A DNA stretch of 31,517 nt, taken from an uncultured Mycoplasmatota bacterium (GTDB taxonomy: Bacteria; Bacillota_I; Bacilli_A; RF39; UBA660). The DNA is taken from contig URPE01000012.1 in the NCBI GenBank assembly GCA_900549625.1, forward strand, positions 1 through 31,517. The letters are read 5' to 3'. The notes under the pieces are model-generated. The model saw only the letters and a program-made list of their open reading frames with translations, made no database searches and was not told where the DNA came from. Of this stretch, positions 24,214 through 31,491 are shown piece after piece (positions within the stretch are counted from its first letter, which is position 1; every line of letters begins with the position of its first letter). The translations under genes were made by a program, and so were the position numbers.

Positions 24214-26401
24214 AAAGAAAGTGAACAATAATAAATTAGGGTATAAGATATTTTTTCTTGGTTTGATATTTATATTAATAATATCTTTGATATGTATTAG
24301 TTTTTCTTACTGGCGTTTTGAAAGTAAGCAAAATGATCAAAATATAGCTAGTAGTAAATGTTTTAAAGTAATTATTACTAATGAAAGTGACGCTATTACA
24401 TTAAGTAATATGCATCCTATAAGTGATGAAGAAGGATTAAAGAGTAGTAGTTATTCTTTTACTATAAAAAATACATGTGATACTTATGCAATGTATCAAG
24501 TAAACTTAGAAGATATATTAGATGATACAATAACAAAAAGATTAAATAATAAATATATAAAAATATCTTTAAATGATGGAACACCAAAAGTTTTAAATAC
24601 ATATCAAAGTGTTACACCAACAATTAATAATGCGGATGCCTCATTTAAATTAACAAGTGGGTCATTAAGTCCAAAAGGTAGTAGTAATGATTCAGTAAGT
24701 TATAGTTTAAAATTATGGATGGATTATGATACACCAGCCATAGATGAAGTTATGAGTGCAACCTTTAAAAGTAAGATAAGTGTAGTATCTGTATATACAG
24801 AAGAAGATAAATTAACAAATGATATAACAATTACTTATAATACTAAGGCAACTGATTATACAAAGGATAGTGAAACAATAGATATAAATGCCACTAGTAC
24901 TAATTATAATTTAATAGAATATAGTACTGACAATATAACTTATACAAGTATTGATACACCTAGTAAAAATGTTAAAATAACTAAGACATATACAGAAGAC
25001 AAAGATGAAACTATTTATTTTCGTGATGAAATAGGTAATTTAAAGAGTGAGAAAGTTGTTTTATCTAAGTTAGATAAAACAGGACCTGTTATAACAGTTT
25101 CTGCTTCAAGCGATTGGGGTTCTAGTAATACAATTAGTATTACTTTAGAAGATGAGAAATCAGGACTTGCTGGCTACGCTTTAACAGAAACTGAAACAGA
25201 ACCTAGTGAATGGACAAGTGTTACTGGAAAAAGTACTACTATAACTAAAGATGTTACTAGTAATAAAACATATTATGTATATGCAAAAGATGCTTTAGGT
25301 AATATTAGTCATAAAGAAGTTGTAGTGAGTCATGTTGATACTACTTCACCAACAATTGTTAGCTTAACAGAACAAAGTAGTTATGGGGCAGCAAGCACTA
25401 TAACCGCCGTAGCTAAAGACACAGAGTCTGGTATAACAGGCTATGCATTTACTGAATCTAGCAGTGAACCTACTAGTTGGACAAGTGTAGATAATGTTAT
25501 AACTGAAAGTACTTATACTTATAAAGCAACAAAGAATAGCACAATATACTTCTGGGTAAAAGATGGGGCAGGACATATAGTAAATAAAACAATAACTGTT
25601 ACTAAAGTGGACGCCACAGCACCAACTGTAACACTTAGTTTAAGTGATGAAACAACATGGACTAAATCAAAAACATTAACAATGAATTTTAGTGATAATG
25701 AATCAGGCCTTTCTGGTTACGCACTTACAACAACTGAAACAACACCAACGACATGGACAAGTATAAGTGGAACAAGTATAAGTAAAACACAAACAATAAC
25801 CACTAATGGTACGTATTATGTATGGGTAAAAGACAATGCTGGCTTAGTAAGTCATGTTTCAAAGGTTGTTTCCTATGCTGATTCAACAGCTCCAAAAGCA
25901 AGTATGACATTAACTAATACTGATAATTCGATTACGGTTGATGCGAGTTCATCTAGCGATACCGAAAGTAGTATAGCAAAATATGAATATAGTATAGATG
26001 GTACAACATATTATTCATCAACTAGTTCTACATATACATTTACTGATCTTGCAGAAGGAAAATACACTGTTTATTTAAGAGTTACAGATAAAGCTGGTAA
26101 TTTTAATAATTTTGAAAGTACTACTAATATATTTATACCAGTTAATTTAATTACAAAAATAAAAATGTTGTCTAATACAGATACAACAAACTTAGCAACA
26201 GATAACTATGGTAATATAAGATACATTGGAGTAAATCCAAATAACTATGTAAGTTTTGATGATGAAGTATATACAAATGATGTAGTCTATGGATATAAAA
26301 GCAATTTTTTGCAGATTAATTACAAAGAGTACTCTAGTATGGATGAGTGTAAAAAAGCTACTTCATATAATAAAAAATGTACACTTATTTATTCGGCTTG
26401 A
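24203..26401 (+). CDS. Large membrane-anchored surface protein with Ig-like repeats (upstream part)
   Basis: The product is 732 residues with one N-terminal hydrophobic anchor (about 13-33) followed by an exported Thr/Ser-rich region. From about residue 294 there are tandem Ig-like repeats of roughly 90 residues beginning near 294, 382, 473 and 563 (G-P-V-I, S-P-T-I, A-P-T-V, A-P-K-A). The first three share E-S-G-[LI]-x-G-Y-A-[LF]-T and W-T-S-[VI]. After residue 640 comes G-V-N-P-N-N-Y-V-S-F, the start of the lectin-like domain also seen in the 422-1660 protein. The frame ends at TGA 26399-26401, in the middle of that domain, and stays open in the same frame to 27232. The predicted role is a surface stalk (Ig repeats) presenting a terminal binding domain. 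No LPxTG sorting signal is seen. Confidence 0.8.
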   Translation: MKNKKKVNNNKLGYKIFFLGLIFILIISLICISFSYWRFESKQNDQNIASSKCFKVIITNESDAITLSNMHPISDEEGLKSSSYSFTIKNTCDTYAMYQVNLEDILDDTITKRLNNKYIKISLNDGTPKVLNTYQSVTPTINNADASFKLTSGSLSPKGSSNDSVSYSLKLWMDYDTPAIDEVMSATFKSKISVVSVYTEEDKLTNDITITYNTKATDYTKDSETIDINATSTNYNLIEYSTDNITYTSIDTPSKNVKITKTYTEDKDETIYFRDEIGNLKSEKVVLSKLDKTGPVITVSASSDWGSSNTISITLEDEKSGLAGYALTETETEPSEWTSVTGKSTTITKDVTSNKTYYVYAKDALGNISHKEVVVSHVDTTSPTIVSLTEQSSYGAASTITAVAKDTESGITGYAFTESSSEPTSWTSVDNVITESTYTYKATKNSTIYFWVKDGAGHIVNKTITVTKVDATAPTVTLSLSDETTWTKSKTLTMNFSDNESGLSGYALTTTETTPTTWTSISGTSISKTQTITTNGTYYVWVKDNAGLVSHVSKVVSYADSTAPKASMTLTNTDNSITVDASSSSDTESSIAKYEYSIDGTTYYSSTSSTYTFTDLAEGKYTVYLRVTDKAGNFNNFESTTNIFIPVNLITKIKMLSNTDTTNLATDNYGNIRYIGVNPNNYVSFDDEVYTNDVVYGYKSNFLQINYKEYSSMDECKKATSYNKKCTLIYSA

Positions 26402-26431
26402 GAACCAATATTATGGCGAATCATAGGTGAT

Positions 26432-27232
26432 ATGAAAAATGTTTATGATGGTACAGGTAAAAAGGAGGATCGCGTAAAAATAATAAGAAGTACATCAATA
26501 GGTGGTTACTCATGGGATACAAGTGATAGTACAGTAAATGGTGGTTCCGGCGTTAGCGAATGGAGCCAAGCAGACCTAATGAAATTATTAAATCCAGGAT
26601 ATGATAGTGAGTCAGTTGGTGGATCATTATATTGGAATAATAAATCGGGAACGTGTTATAGTGATGATAAAAATGGAACCAAATCCTGCAATTTCACAAG
26701 TACAGGCATAAAAGATAGTTTAAAAAATATGATAGGAAACGCTGTATGGAATATAGGTGCATCAACTACAGATAATCAAATAACAAGCAAGTGGTATACA
26801 GAAGAAAGAGGAACAAGAAACGGCAAAATTTGTACGAGTGGACCTTACTGTACAGACACTATATCAAGAACCACAACATGGACAGGTAAATTAGGCTTAA
26901 TGTATCCGTCAGATTATGGCTATGCAACGAGTGGTGGAAGCACAACAGACCGAGCAACATGTTTAAACACTGCTTTATATAATTGGTCTGACAGTAATGT
27001 AAGTGATTGTAAAAATAATGACTGGATATATAATATCAGTATCCAATGGACATTAACGCCTTATGCTTCCACTACTTCAAGTGACTATGTGAGTGTATTG
27101 TTTGGCGAGTATATTAGAGGTATAAGTGCTGGGAATGACAATGATATTAGACCATCAGCATATCTAAAATCTTCTGTCAAAATTATTTCAGGAGATGGTA
27201 GTAAGACTAATCCATTCGTGTTATCTAATTAG
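26432..27232 (+). CDS. Lectin-like C-terminal domain, continuation of the Ig-repeat protein after an in-frame TGA
   Basis: The first ATG gives 266 residues, but the reading frame is the same as that of 24203-26401 and is open from 26402. The codons between read E-P-I-L-W-R-I-I-G, matching the L-W-R-I-V of the 422-1660 protein. The gene was therefore one frame of about 1009 codons, and this piece lacks an export signal of its own. Typical motifs are G-G-Y-S-W-D-T-S-D, E-W-S-Q-A-D-L-M-K-L-L-N-P-G-Y, G-L-M-Y-P-S-D-Y-G-Y-A-T, Q-W-T-L-T-P and I-R-P-S-A-Y-L. AAGGAGG at 26461-26467 lies after the ATG, so independent initiation there is not well supported. Codon use is slightly more GC-rich than in the stalk. 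Either a split pseudogene or a read-through/phase-variable product. Confidence 0.7.
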   Translation: MKNVYDGTGKKEDRVKIIRSTSIGGYSWDTSDSTVNGGSGVSEWSQADLMKLLNPGYDSESVGGSLYWNNKSGTCYSDDKNGTKSCNFTSTGIKDSLKNMIGNAVWNIGASTTDNQITSKWYTEERGTRNGKICTSGPYCTDTISRTTTWTGKLGLMYPSDYGYATSGGSTTDRATCLNTALYNWSDSNVSDCKNNDWIYNISIQWTLTPYASTTSSDYVSVLFGEYIRGISAGNDNDIRPSAYLKSSVKIISGDGSKTNPFVLSN

Positions 27233-27318
27233 TGTACACTTAAAAAATTATGGTACATAAAGAAAAAAATCACAGGCTATTATTTACTTGTTTCATTTGC
27301 AAAAATGGATAAAAATAG

Positions 27319-27348
27319 AAAGTTTTGCAAGTTTGCTTGCAAAACTTT
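27319..27348. repeat. Perfect 13-bp inverted repeat
   Basis: AAAGTTTTGCAAG (27319-27331), a 4-nt loop, and its exact complement (27336-27348). There is no T run on the plus side, so it is a poor plus-strand terminator; it could be an operator or a terminator for the opposite strand. Confidence 0.7.
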
Positions 27349-27380
27349 GTAAAATAAATAATTTGCTATACAATGTCAAT

Positions 27381-27738
27381 AGGTGATTGAATTGATAATA
27401 AGAGATAAATATTTAAAAAGAATGATGAGTTAGTTTTGTCTTATTTAAATGATATATATAATACTATTGTAAAAAAAGATATGATTGCTAGAAATGATAT
27501 TAAAGATACAGCTCTTTTAGAAAATATAATAAGATATATATCAAGTAATATTGGTAGTCCTATATCATCTTTAAAAATTAGTGATTATTTAAATAGTAAT
27601 AAAATAATTAAAAAGTTAAATCATCAAACAATAGATAATTATTTAAATATGCTTGAAAAGTCATTTATTATTTATAAAGCAGATAGAACAGATATAAGAA
27701 GTAAAGCTGTTTTAAAAACATTAGGAAAGTATTATTTC
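27381..27738 (+). pseudogene. Deleted AAA-ATPase/DUF4143 gene
   Basis: A ribosome site (AGGTGA, 27381-27386) and TTG 27392 start a peptide I-I-R-D-K-Y-L-K-R, typical of the first residues of the AAA_14/DUF4143 ATPases, but it stops after 13 codons (TAG 27431-27433). Two frames over, bases 27436-27738 encode the C-terminal DUF4143-like part (Y-L-N-D-I-Y-N-T-I-V-K-K-D, then I-I-R-Y-I-S-S-N-I-G, S-F-I-I-Y-K-A and L-K-T-L-G-K-Y-Y-F). The Walker-containing ATPase core is missing, a deletion of about 200 codons. The homology then ends exactly at the left end of the insertion sequence. Intact relatives are DNA-less ATPases of uncertain function common in gut bacteria. Confidence 0.75.
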
Positions 27739-27742
27739 GGCT

Positions 27743-27978
27743 CTACACGAATGTGTGGGAAGAAATTGATATAACTCTCCACGATTAAGTGGGAAAAGAA
27801 AAATAGCAAAACTCCATGATTTAATGGGAAAATAGTAAAAATAACTTCACGTTTTAGTAGGGTTATTTTTTATAAAAACTACAAGTTTTAATGGGAAGCC
27901 TTATAAGTGATAGTCTACAAGATTGTGTGGGATAAAATTAGCGTGTTGATTTTGTAAAGCTCCATGTTTTAGTGGGAA
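27743..27978 (+). repeat. Seven direct copies of a 19-nt repeat in the IS left end
   Basis: Ungapped copies start at 27743, 27777, 27812, 27845, 27879, 27915 and 27960. The spacing between starts is 34, 35, 33, 34, 36 and 45 nt. My consensus is CTCCAYGATTTAGTGGGAA, with the GTGGGAA end best kept. The first copy is part of the terminal inverted repeat. The core often forms a small dyad (CCAC/GTGG, and CCAT/ATGG in the third copy). The likely role is repeated transposase-binding sites. Confidence 0.75.
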
Positions 27979-28002
27979 AATAAACTGTTAAAATGATAAA
28001 GA

Positions 28003-28028
28003 AAAAGACGAGGATATACTCGCCTTTT
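28003..28028 (+). terminator. Hairpin in the IS leader
   Basis: AAAAGACGAG (28003-28012) and CTCGCCTTTT (28019-28028) pair with one mismatch and end in T's. It may block outside transcription entering the transposase gene. Confidence 0.5.
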
Positions 28029-28030
28029 AA

Positions 28031-28082
28031 AATGTATTTTGATATCTTTAAATTGCTATATAAAAGGTATTCAAAATACATT
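28031..28082 (+). repeat. 12-bp inverted repeat before the transposase gene
   Basis: AATGTATTTTGA (28031-28042) is exactly complementary to TCAAAATACATT (28071-28082), with 28 nt between. It may be an attenuating stem-loop in the transposase leader. Confidence 0.6.
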
Positions 28083-28143
28083 GAAATTATATCACATAAA
28101 AAATCGTTTTGATACTTTTTTAGGTAGTAGAAAGAGGTATTAA

Positions 28144-29568
28144 ATGAAAAAAGATTATTTAAAAAAATTACTTTCACTAGAAAGTAGCATCAACATAATT
28201 AAAGTTGAAAAAGTTAAAAGTAAAAATTCAGAAGAATTGAATATTTACATATTGAGCAGTAAAAAGAAGGTAAAGTGTCCAAAATGTTCAAAATATACTG
28301 ATAAAATACATGATAAATTAAAGCCGTCAAAGATATTATATTTAGATAACTCAGGAATAAAGACATATTTAATAATCACTAAAAGAAGATTTAAATGTTC
28401 AATATGTAATAAAAGAATAACAGAGAATTTAAACCTTACAACTAGTAAGTCGACTATATCATTAAAAGTTAAACAAAAAGTTTTGAAAGATTTTATGGAG
28501 GCTGATAAAACAATTAAGAGAATAGCAATAGATAATCATATTTCAGAAGATAGTGTAAGACAGATATTTCTAGATGCAACGTCTAATTTTCCTGCAATGA
28601 TATCAAATTTACCAGAGATTATTTCACTAGATGAGAAGGCTACATATACAAATGAAGGGTTGTATTCAAATATAATAAATGATCCCATTCGTCGAGTGAC
28701 ATTGGATATTCTTCCAAATAGAACTAAAGAATACTTAATAAAATATTTTATACAGATAGAAAACAGAAAGAATGTTAAAGTTGTTATAACAGATTTATAT
28801 GAACCATATAGACAAGTGGTAAAAAGATGCTTTCCAAATGCAATTTTAGTTGCTGATCCGTTTCATGTTGTAAAAATAATAGTAAAGGCTTTAGATGACA
28901 TTAGGTTAAGAAATGTAAAAAAGTATGAATTTAATAAAAAATCAAATGAATATAACATGTTTAAAAATAGAATAAATAAGGCATTATTATTAAAATCATT
29001 TGATGAGACTAGATATGAATTAAAAATGAAAAAAGAACAAGAAAGATTATATTTAGAAGGAAGAACTAATAAAGAGCCTAGAGATAAATATTTAGATTAT
29101 TGGTATGGAAATATAAAAATAAAAAGAAATAACAAATTTATTGAAATAACTAGGATATCAAGATTACATGAAATGTTAGAATTGGATGATGAATTATATA
29201 AAGCGTATAATTTAAAAGAAGATTTTTTTAGAATAATCAATTACGTGAAAATTGAAGATATAAAAAGAGAATTACATAAGTTTATAAAAGAATGTAAAGA
29301 ATCAAATATAACAGAAATGATAAAGGTTGCTAAGACATTAAATAATTGGTTAGAAGAGATTATAAATTCTCAAAAAGAGGAAAAATATAACAATGGTTTC
29401 ACTGAAGCAAATAATAATAAAATAGATAAAATAATAAGTGCATCTTATGGATATAAAAATTTTGATTTTTTCAGAAAAAGGACATTAGTAATTTTGCAAA
29501 AAGGTTATTCTGGTAGTCCAAAAAACAATAAAAAGGAAGGTCAAAAATTAAGTTCAAAAAAAAGGTAA
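28144..29568 (+). CDS. ISL3-family transposase
   Basis: The 474-residue protein has the layout of DDE transposases of the ISL3 family. An N-terminal zinc finger has C-P-K-C near residue 40 and C-S-I-C near 86. A helix-turn-helix region follows (T-I-K-R-I-A-I-D-N-H-I-S-E-D-S-V), then the catalytic core. The acidic residues are I-S-L-D-E near 164, V-I-T-D-L-Y near 219, and the Glu of G-F-T-E-A-N-N-N-K-I-D-K-I near 420, followed by the family motif Y-G-Y-K-N-F-x-F-F-R-K-R. The frame is intact and the protein may be active. Codon use (ATA, AGA, very AT-rich) differs from the housekeeping genes, consistent with transfer. AGAGG precedes ATG 28144. Confidence 0.9.
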   Translation: MKKDYLKKLLSLESSINIIKVEKVKSKNSEELNIYILSSKKKVKCPKCSKYTDKIHDKLKPSKILYLDNSGIKTYLIITKRRFKCSICNKRITENLNLTTSKSTISLKVKQKVLKDFMEADKTIKRIAIDNHISEDSVRQIFLDATSNFPAMISNLPEIISLDEKATYTNEGLYSNIINDPIRRVTLDILPNRTKEYLIKYFIQIENRKNVKVVITDLYEPYRQVVKRCFPNAILVADPFHVVKIIVKALDDIRLRNVKKYEFNKKSNEYNMFKNRINKALLLKSFDETRYELKMKKEQERLYLEGRTNKEPRDKYLDYWYGNIKIKRNNKFIEITRISRLHEMLELDDELYKAYNLKEDFFRIINYVKIEDIKRELHKFIKECKESNITEMIKVAKTLNNWLEEIINSQKEEKYNNGFTEANNNKIDKIISASYGYKNFDFFRKRTLVILQKGYSGSPKNNKKEGQKLSSKKR

Positions 29569-29591
29569 AGTTGTAAAAAAAGGTGATAAAA

Positions 29592-29634
29592 AAGAGATAA
29601 TATTTTGCTAACTAAAAAAATTATCTCTTATTCC
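29592..29634 (+). terminator. Terminator after the transposase gene
   Basis: AAGAGATAAT (29592-29601) pairs exactly with ATTATCTCTT (29620-29629); the loop is 18 nt and the following T's are interrupted. Confidence 0.6.
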
Positions 29635-29664
29635 TTTATTTATCGTGTATTAATGCAATTTTCT

Positions 29665-29683
29665 TTCCCACTTGTTCGCGGAG
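29665..29683 (-). repeat. Inverted copy of the 19-nt repeat at the IS right end
   Basis: Read on the minus strand this is CTCCGCGAACAAGTGGGAA, inside the right terminal inverted repeat. Only one copy is present on this side. Confidence 0.75.
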
Positions 29684-29706
29684 AGCCAAACTATCTTGCT
29701 TTTTTT

Positions 29707-29740
29707 GGTTCTTCATGATTGAGTGGGAAGAAATTGTATA
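29707..29740 (+). repeat. Extra solo left-type IS end outside the element
   Basis: GGTTCT at 29707 is followed by a 19-nt repeat copy (29711-29729) and AGAAATTG. The 14 nt GTGGGAAGAAATTG are identical to the left end at 27755-27768. It lies 19 bp beyond the right end and points the same way as the left end. The rest of 29569-29882 is AT-rich and holds only this end and the nfeD promoter. Confidence 0.65.
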
Positions 29741-29831
29741 ATTTTATTTAAAAAATATTAAAGAGTGATTCTGATTCTTTGAAAGATATAATATATATAT
29801 TAAAAAAGAATTAATATTATTTCACTATTGC

Positions 29832-29860
29832 TTGATTATTTTAAGATTTATTTATATAAT
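29832..29860 (+). promoter_or_regulatory. Promoter of nfeD-SPFH operon
   Basis: TTGATT (29832-29837), 17-bp spacer, TATAAT (29855-29860). Confidence 0.75.
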
Positions 29861-29882
29861 TGGGGTAGAAAGAAGGAGTTTT

Positions 29883-30434
29883 ATGGATTATTGGGTTATA
29901 TGGTTAGTTGTTGTTATTTTATTAACTATAGTAGAATTGGCTACAATTAATCTGGTATCTATATGGTTTGTTATTAGTGGTTGTATTGCATTAATTATTT
30001 CATTATTTACACAGAATTTTTATATTCAATTTGCATCATTTGTAGTACTCGGAATAATCTTTTTAGTACTTACTAAACCAATACTTAATAAATTAAAAAA
30101 AGCTAAAGAAGATAGTTTATATCTTGAACGTATTGTTGGTATGGAAGGGTTAGTGACAGTCGAAATAAAAAAAGATAAGATTGGTGAAGTTAAAGTAGAT
30201 GGTAAGTTATGGAGTGCTACTAGTGATACAAATATACCAGTTGAAAATATGATTAAAGTTATAAGGGTTGATGGAATAAAATTGATTGTTAAAGATATTG
30301 AACCTGTTAGTGAAACGAAAAAGACACCAAAAAGTGAATTACCTAAGCCTAAAAAGCAAAATAATAAAAGTGAGTCTAAGAAGACTACTAATAAAAATAA
30401 AAATAAAAAAGAAAGTAAAGGAGGCAAAAAATAA
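29883..30434 (+). CDS. NfeD-like membrane protein
   Basis: The 183 residues contain three closely spaced hydrophobic helices (about 4-22, 24-42 and 45-63), then an OB-fold-like domain (about 83-143, with G-M-E-G-L-V-T-V and G-K-L-W-S-A), the arrangement of short NfeD proteins lacking the protease domain. The last 38 residues are an unusual Lys/Ser/Asn-rich tail. NfeD proteins pair with SPFH proteins in membrane microdomains; here the SPFH gene follows with a one-base stop/start overlap (TAATG). ATG 29883 is chosen for the AAGGAG site ten bases upstream; the frame is open to 29832, but that part holds the promoter. Confidence 0.88.
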   Translation: MDYWVIWLVVVILLTIVELATINLVSIWFVISGCIALIISLFTQNFYIQFASFVVLGIIFLVLTKPILNKLKKAKEDSLYLERIVGMEGLVTVEIKKDKIGEVKVDGKLWSATSDTNIPVENMIKVIRVDGIKLIVKDIEPVSETKKTPKSELPKPKKQNNKSESKKTTNKNKNKKESKGGKK

Positions 30435-31327
30435 TGCCAGTGTTATTATTAATTTTAATATTAGTTTTAATTATTGTTATACCATCAATTAAGATAGTGC
30501 CACAGTCTAAAGTTTATGTAATAGAAAGAATAGGTTCATACTTTACTACTTGGCATAATGGATTACATGTTAAAATACCATTTATTGATAGAGTGGCTAA
30601 TGTTGTAACACAAAAAGAAATGGTACGTGATTTTGCACCACAGCCAGTTATTACTAAAGATAATGTTACAATGCAAATAGATACAGTTGTGTATTTTCAA
30701 ATTTTAGATGCAAAACTTTATACTTATGGGGTTGAATATCCTATTAGCGCTATTGAAACATTAACGGCAACTACATTAAGAAATATTATTGGAGAATTAG
30801 AGCTTGATCAAACACTTACTTCACGTGATATTATTAATTCAAAGATGCGTGCTATTTTGGATGAGGCTACTGACCCTTGGGGTATTAAAGTTAACAGAGT
30901 TGAAGTTAAAAATATTATTCCACCTAGGGATATTCAAGAAGCAATGGAAAAACAAATGCGTGCTGAAAGAGAAAGAAGAGAAAAAATATTACAAGCTGAA
31001 GGAGAAAAGAAGTCATCTGTTTTAATTGCTGAAGGTGAAAAAGAAAGTGCTATTTTACGTGCTGAAGCTGATAAAGAAGCACAAATAAAAAGAGCTGAAG
31101 GAGAAGCTGAGGCTTTACTTAAAATTAAAAAAGCAGAAGCTGATGGTATTAAACTATTGAAAGATGCTGGTGCTGATGAGGCTGTGCTTAGATTAAAATC
31201 TTATGAGACATTAAGTCAAATGGCTGATGGAAAGTCTTCTAAGATAATTATTCCAGCAGAATTATCTGGTTTAGCAACATTTGGCTCTGTTTTGAAAGAT
31301 GAACTAAAACCACATGATAAAAAATAA
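30434..31327 (+). CDS. SPFH/Band 7 (stomatin-like) membrane protein
   Basis: The 297 residues start with one hydrophobic helix (about 3-19) followed by I-V-P-Q-S-x-V-Y-V-I-E-R-I-G, the typical start of an SPFH domain of the QmcA/paraslipin type. The T-L-R-N-I-I-G-E-L-E-L-D-Q segment lies near 115, and R-V-E-V-K-N-I-I-P-P near 155. A long Ala/Glu/Lys coiled coil with repeated A-E-G-E-K/A-E-A-D-K units runs through about 170-240. The short C-terminus ends in a charged tail. Such proteins assemble into ring-like scaffolds in the membrane and are linked to membrane order and protein quality control. Translation is coupled to nfeD by the overlapping start and stop. An AAAGGAGG site lies within the end of nfeD. 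Confidence 0.93.
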   Translation: MPVLLLILILVLIIVIPSIKIVPQSKVYVIERIGSYFTTWHNGLHVKIPFIDRVANVVTQKEMVRDFAPQPVITKDNVTMQIDTVVYFQILDAKLYTYGVEYPISAIETLTATTLRNIIGELELDQTLTSRDIINSKMRAILDEATDPWGIKVNRVEVKNIIPPRDIQEAMEKQMRAERERREKILQAEGEKKSSVLIAEGEKESAILRAEADKEAQIKRAEGEAEALLKIKKAEADGIKLLKDAGADEAVLRLKSYETLSQMADGKSSKIIIPAELSGLATFGSVLKDELKPHDKK

Positions 31328-31332
31328 TTAAG

Positions 31333-31356
31333 ATCTACAGTAATGTAGGTTTTTTC
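31333..31356 (+). terminator. Terminator after the SPFH gene
   Basis: ATCTACA (31333-31339) pairs with TGTAGGT (31344-31350) with one G-U pair, followed by T's. Confidence 0.75.
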
Positions 31357-31377
31357 TTTTCATATGATAAGTATTTA

Positions 31378-31397
31378 AGAGTATTCGACAATACTCT
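31378..31397. repeat. 8-bp inverted repeat upstream of the last gene
   Basis: AGAGTATT (31378-31385), loop CGAC, AATACTCT (31390-31397). There is no T run. It lies about 95 bases before the start codon of the final gene and could be an operator. Confidence 0.5.
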
Positions 31398-31491
31398 ACA
31401 GTATGTGATTTGAATAGACAAAACTTCCTAAAATATCCCCCTTGTCTAAACTACAAACATTGTTTAGGATAACTTATCAAGGAGGACAACT

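Larger units (their letters stand above)
27739..29687 (+). mobile_element. ISL3-type insertion sequence
   Basis: The left end begins GGCTCT at 27739 and the right end is its complement AGAGCC at 29682-29687. The first 23 nt of the two ends match at 18 positions, with a shared GTGGGAA core. The element is 1949 bp and contains one transposase gene. The 8-bp flanks (ATTATTTC and AAACTATC) are not a duplication, so either the ends have been rearranged or a neighbouring deletion followed insertion. The left end interrupts the DUF4143 remnant. The roughly 370 bases before the transposase contain a seven-copy 19-nt repeat and two hairpins. Confidence 0.78.

Noticed and set aside
26399..26401. TGA read as tryptophan (code 4), which would join the two halves of the large surface protein
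   Set aside because: Conserved Trp positions I checked in ileS, eno, pnp, parE and parC are all TGG, and no conserved gene contains an in-frame TGA. In an AT-rich code-4 genome TGA would be the main Trp codon.
27050..27175. A second DGR-like variable region in the tail of the large surface gene
   Set aside because: The equivalent stretch has ordinary AT-rich composition and no excess of NNC codons.
27743..27978. CRISPR array
   Set aside because: The repeats are 19 nt and degenerate, the spacers are only 14-26 nt, there is no cas gene, and the same motif forms the terminal inverted repeats of the IS.
27731..29695. 8-bp target duplication flanking the IS
   Set aside because: ATTATTTC and AAACTATC differ at several positions.
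30026..30427. Open frame of 133 codons on the minus strand opposite nfeD
   Set aside because: It mirrors the Lys-rich and hydrophobic coding of the plus-strand gene, has no ribosome site, and nfeD is supported by homology and operon structure. Other antisense frames were dismissed for the same reasons.
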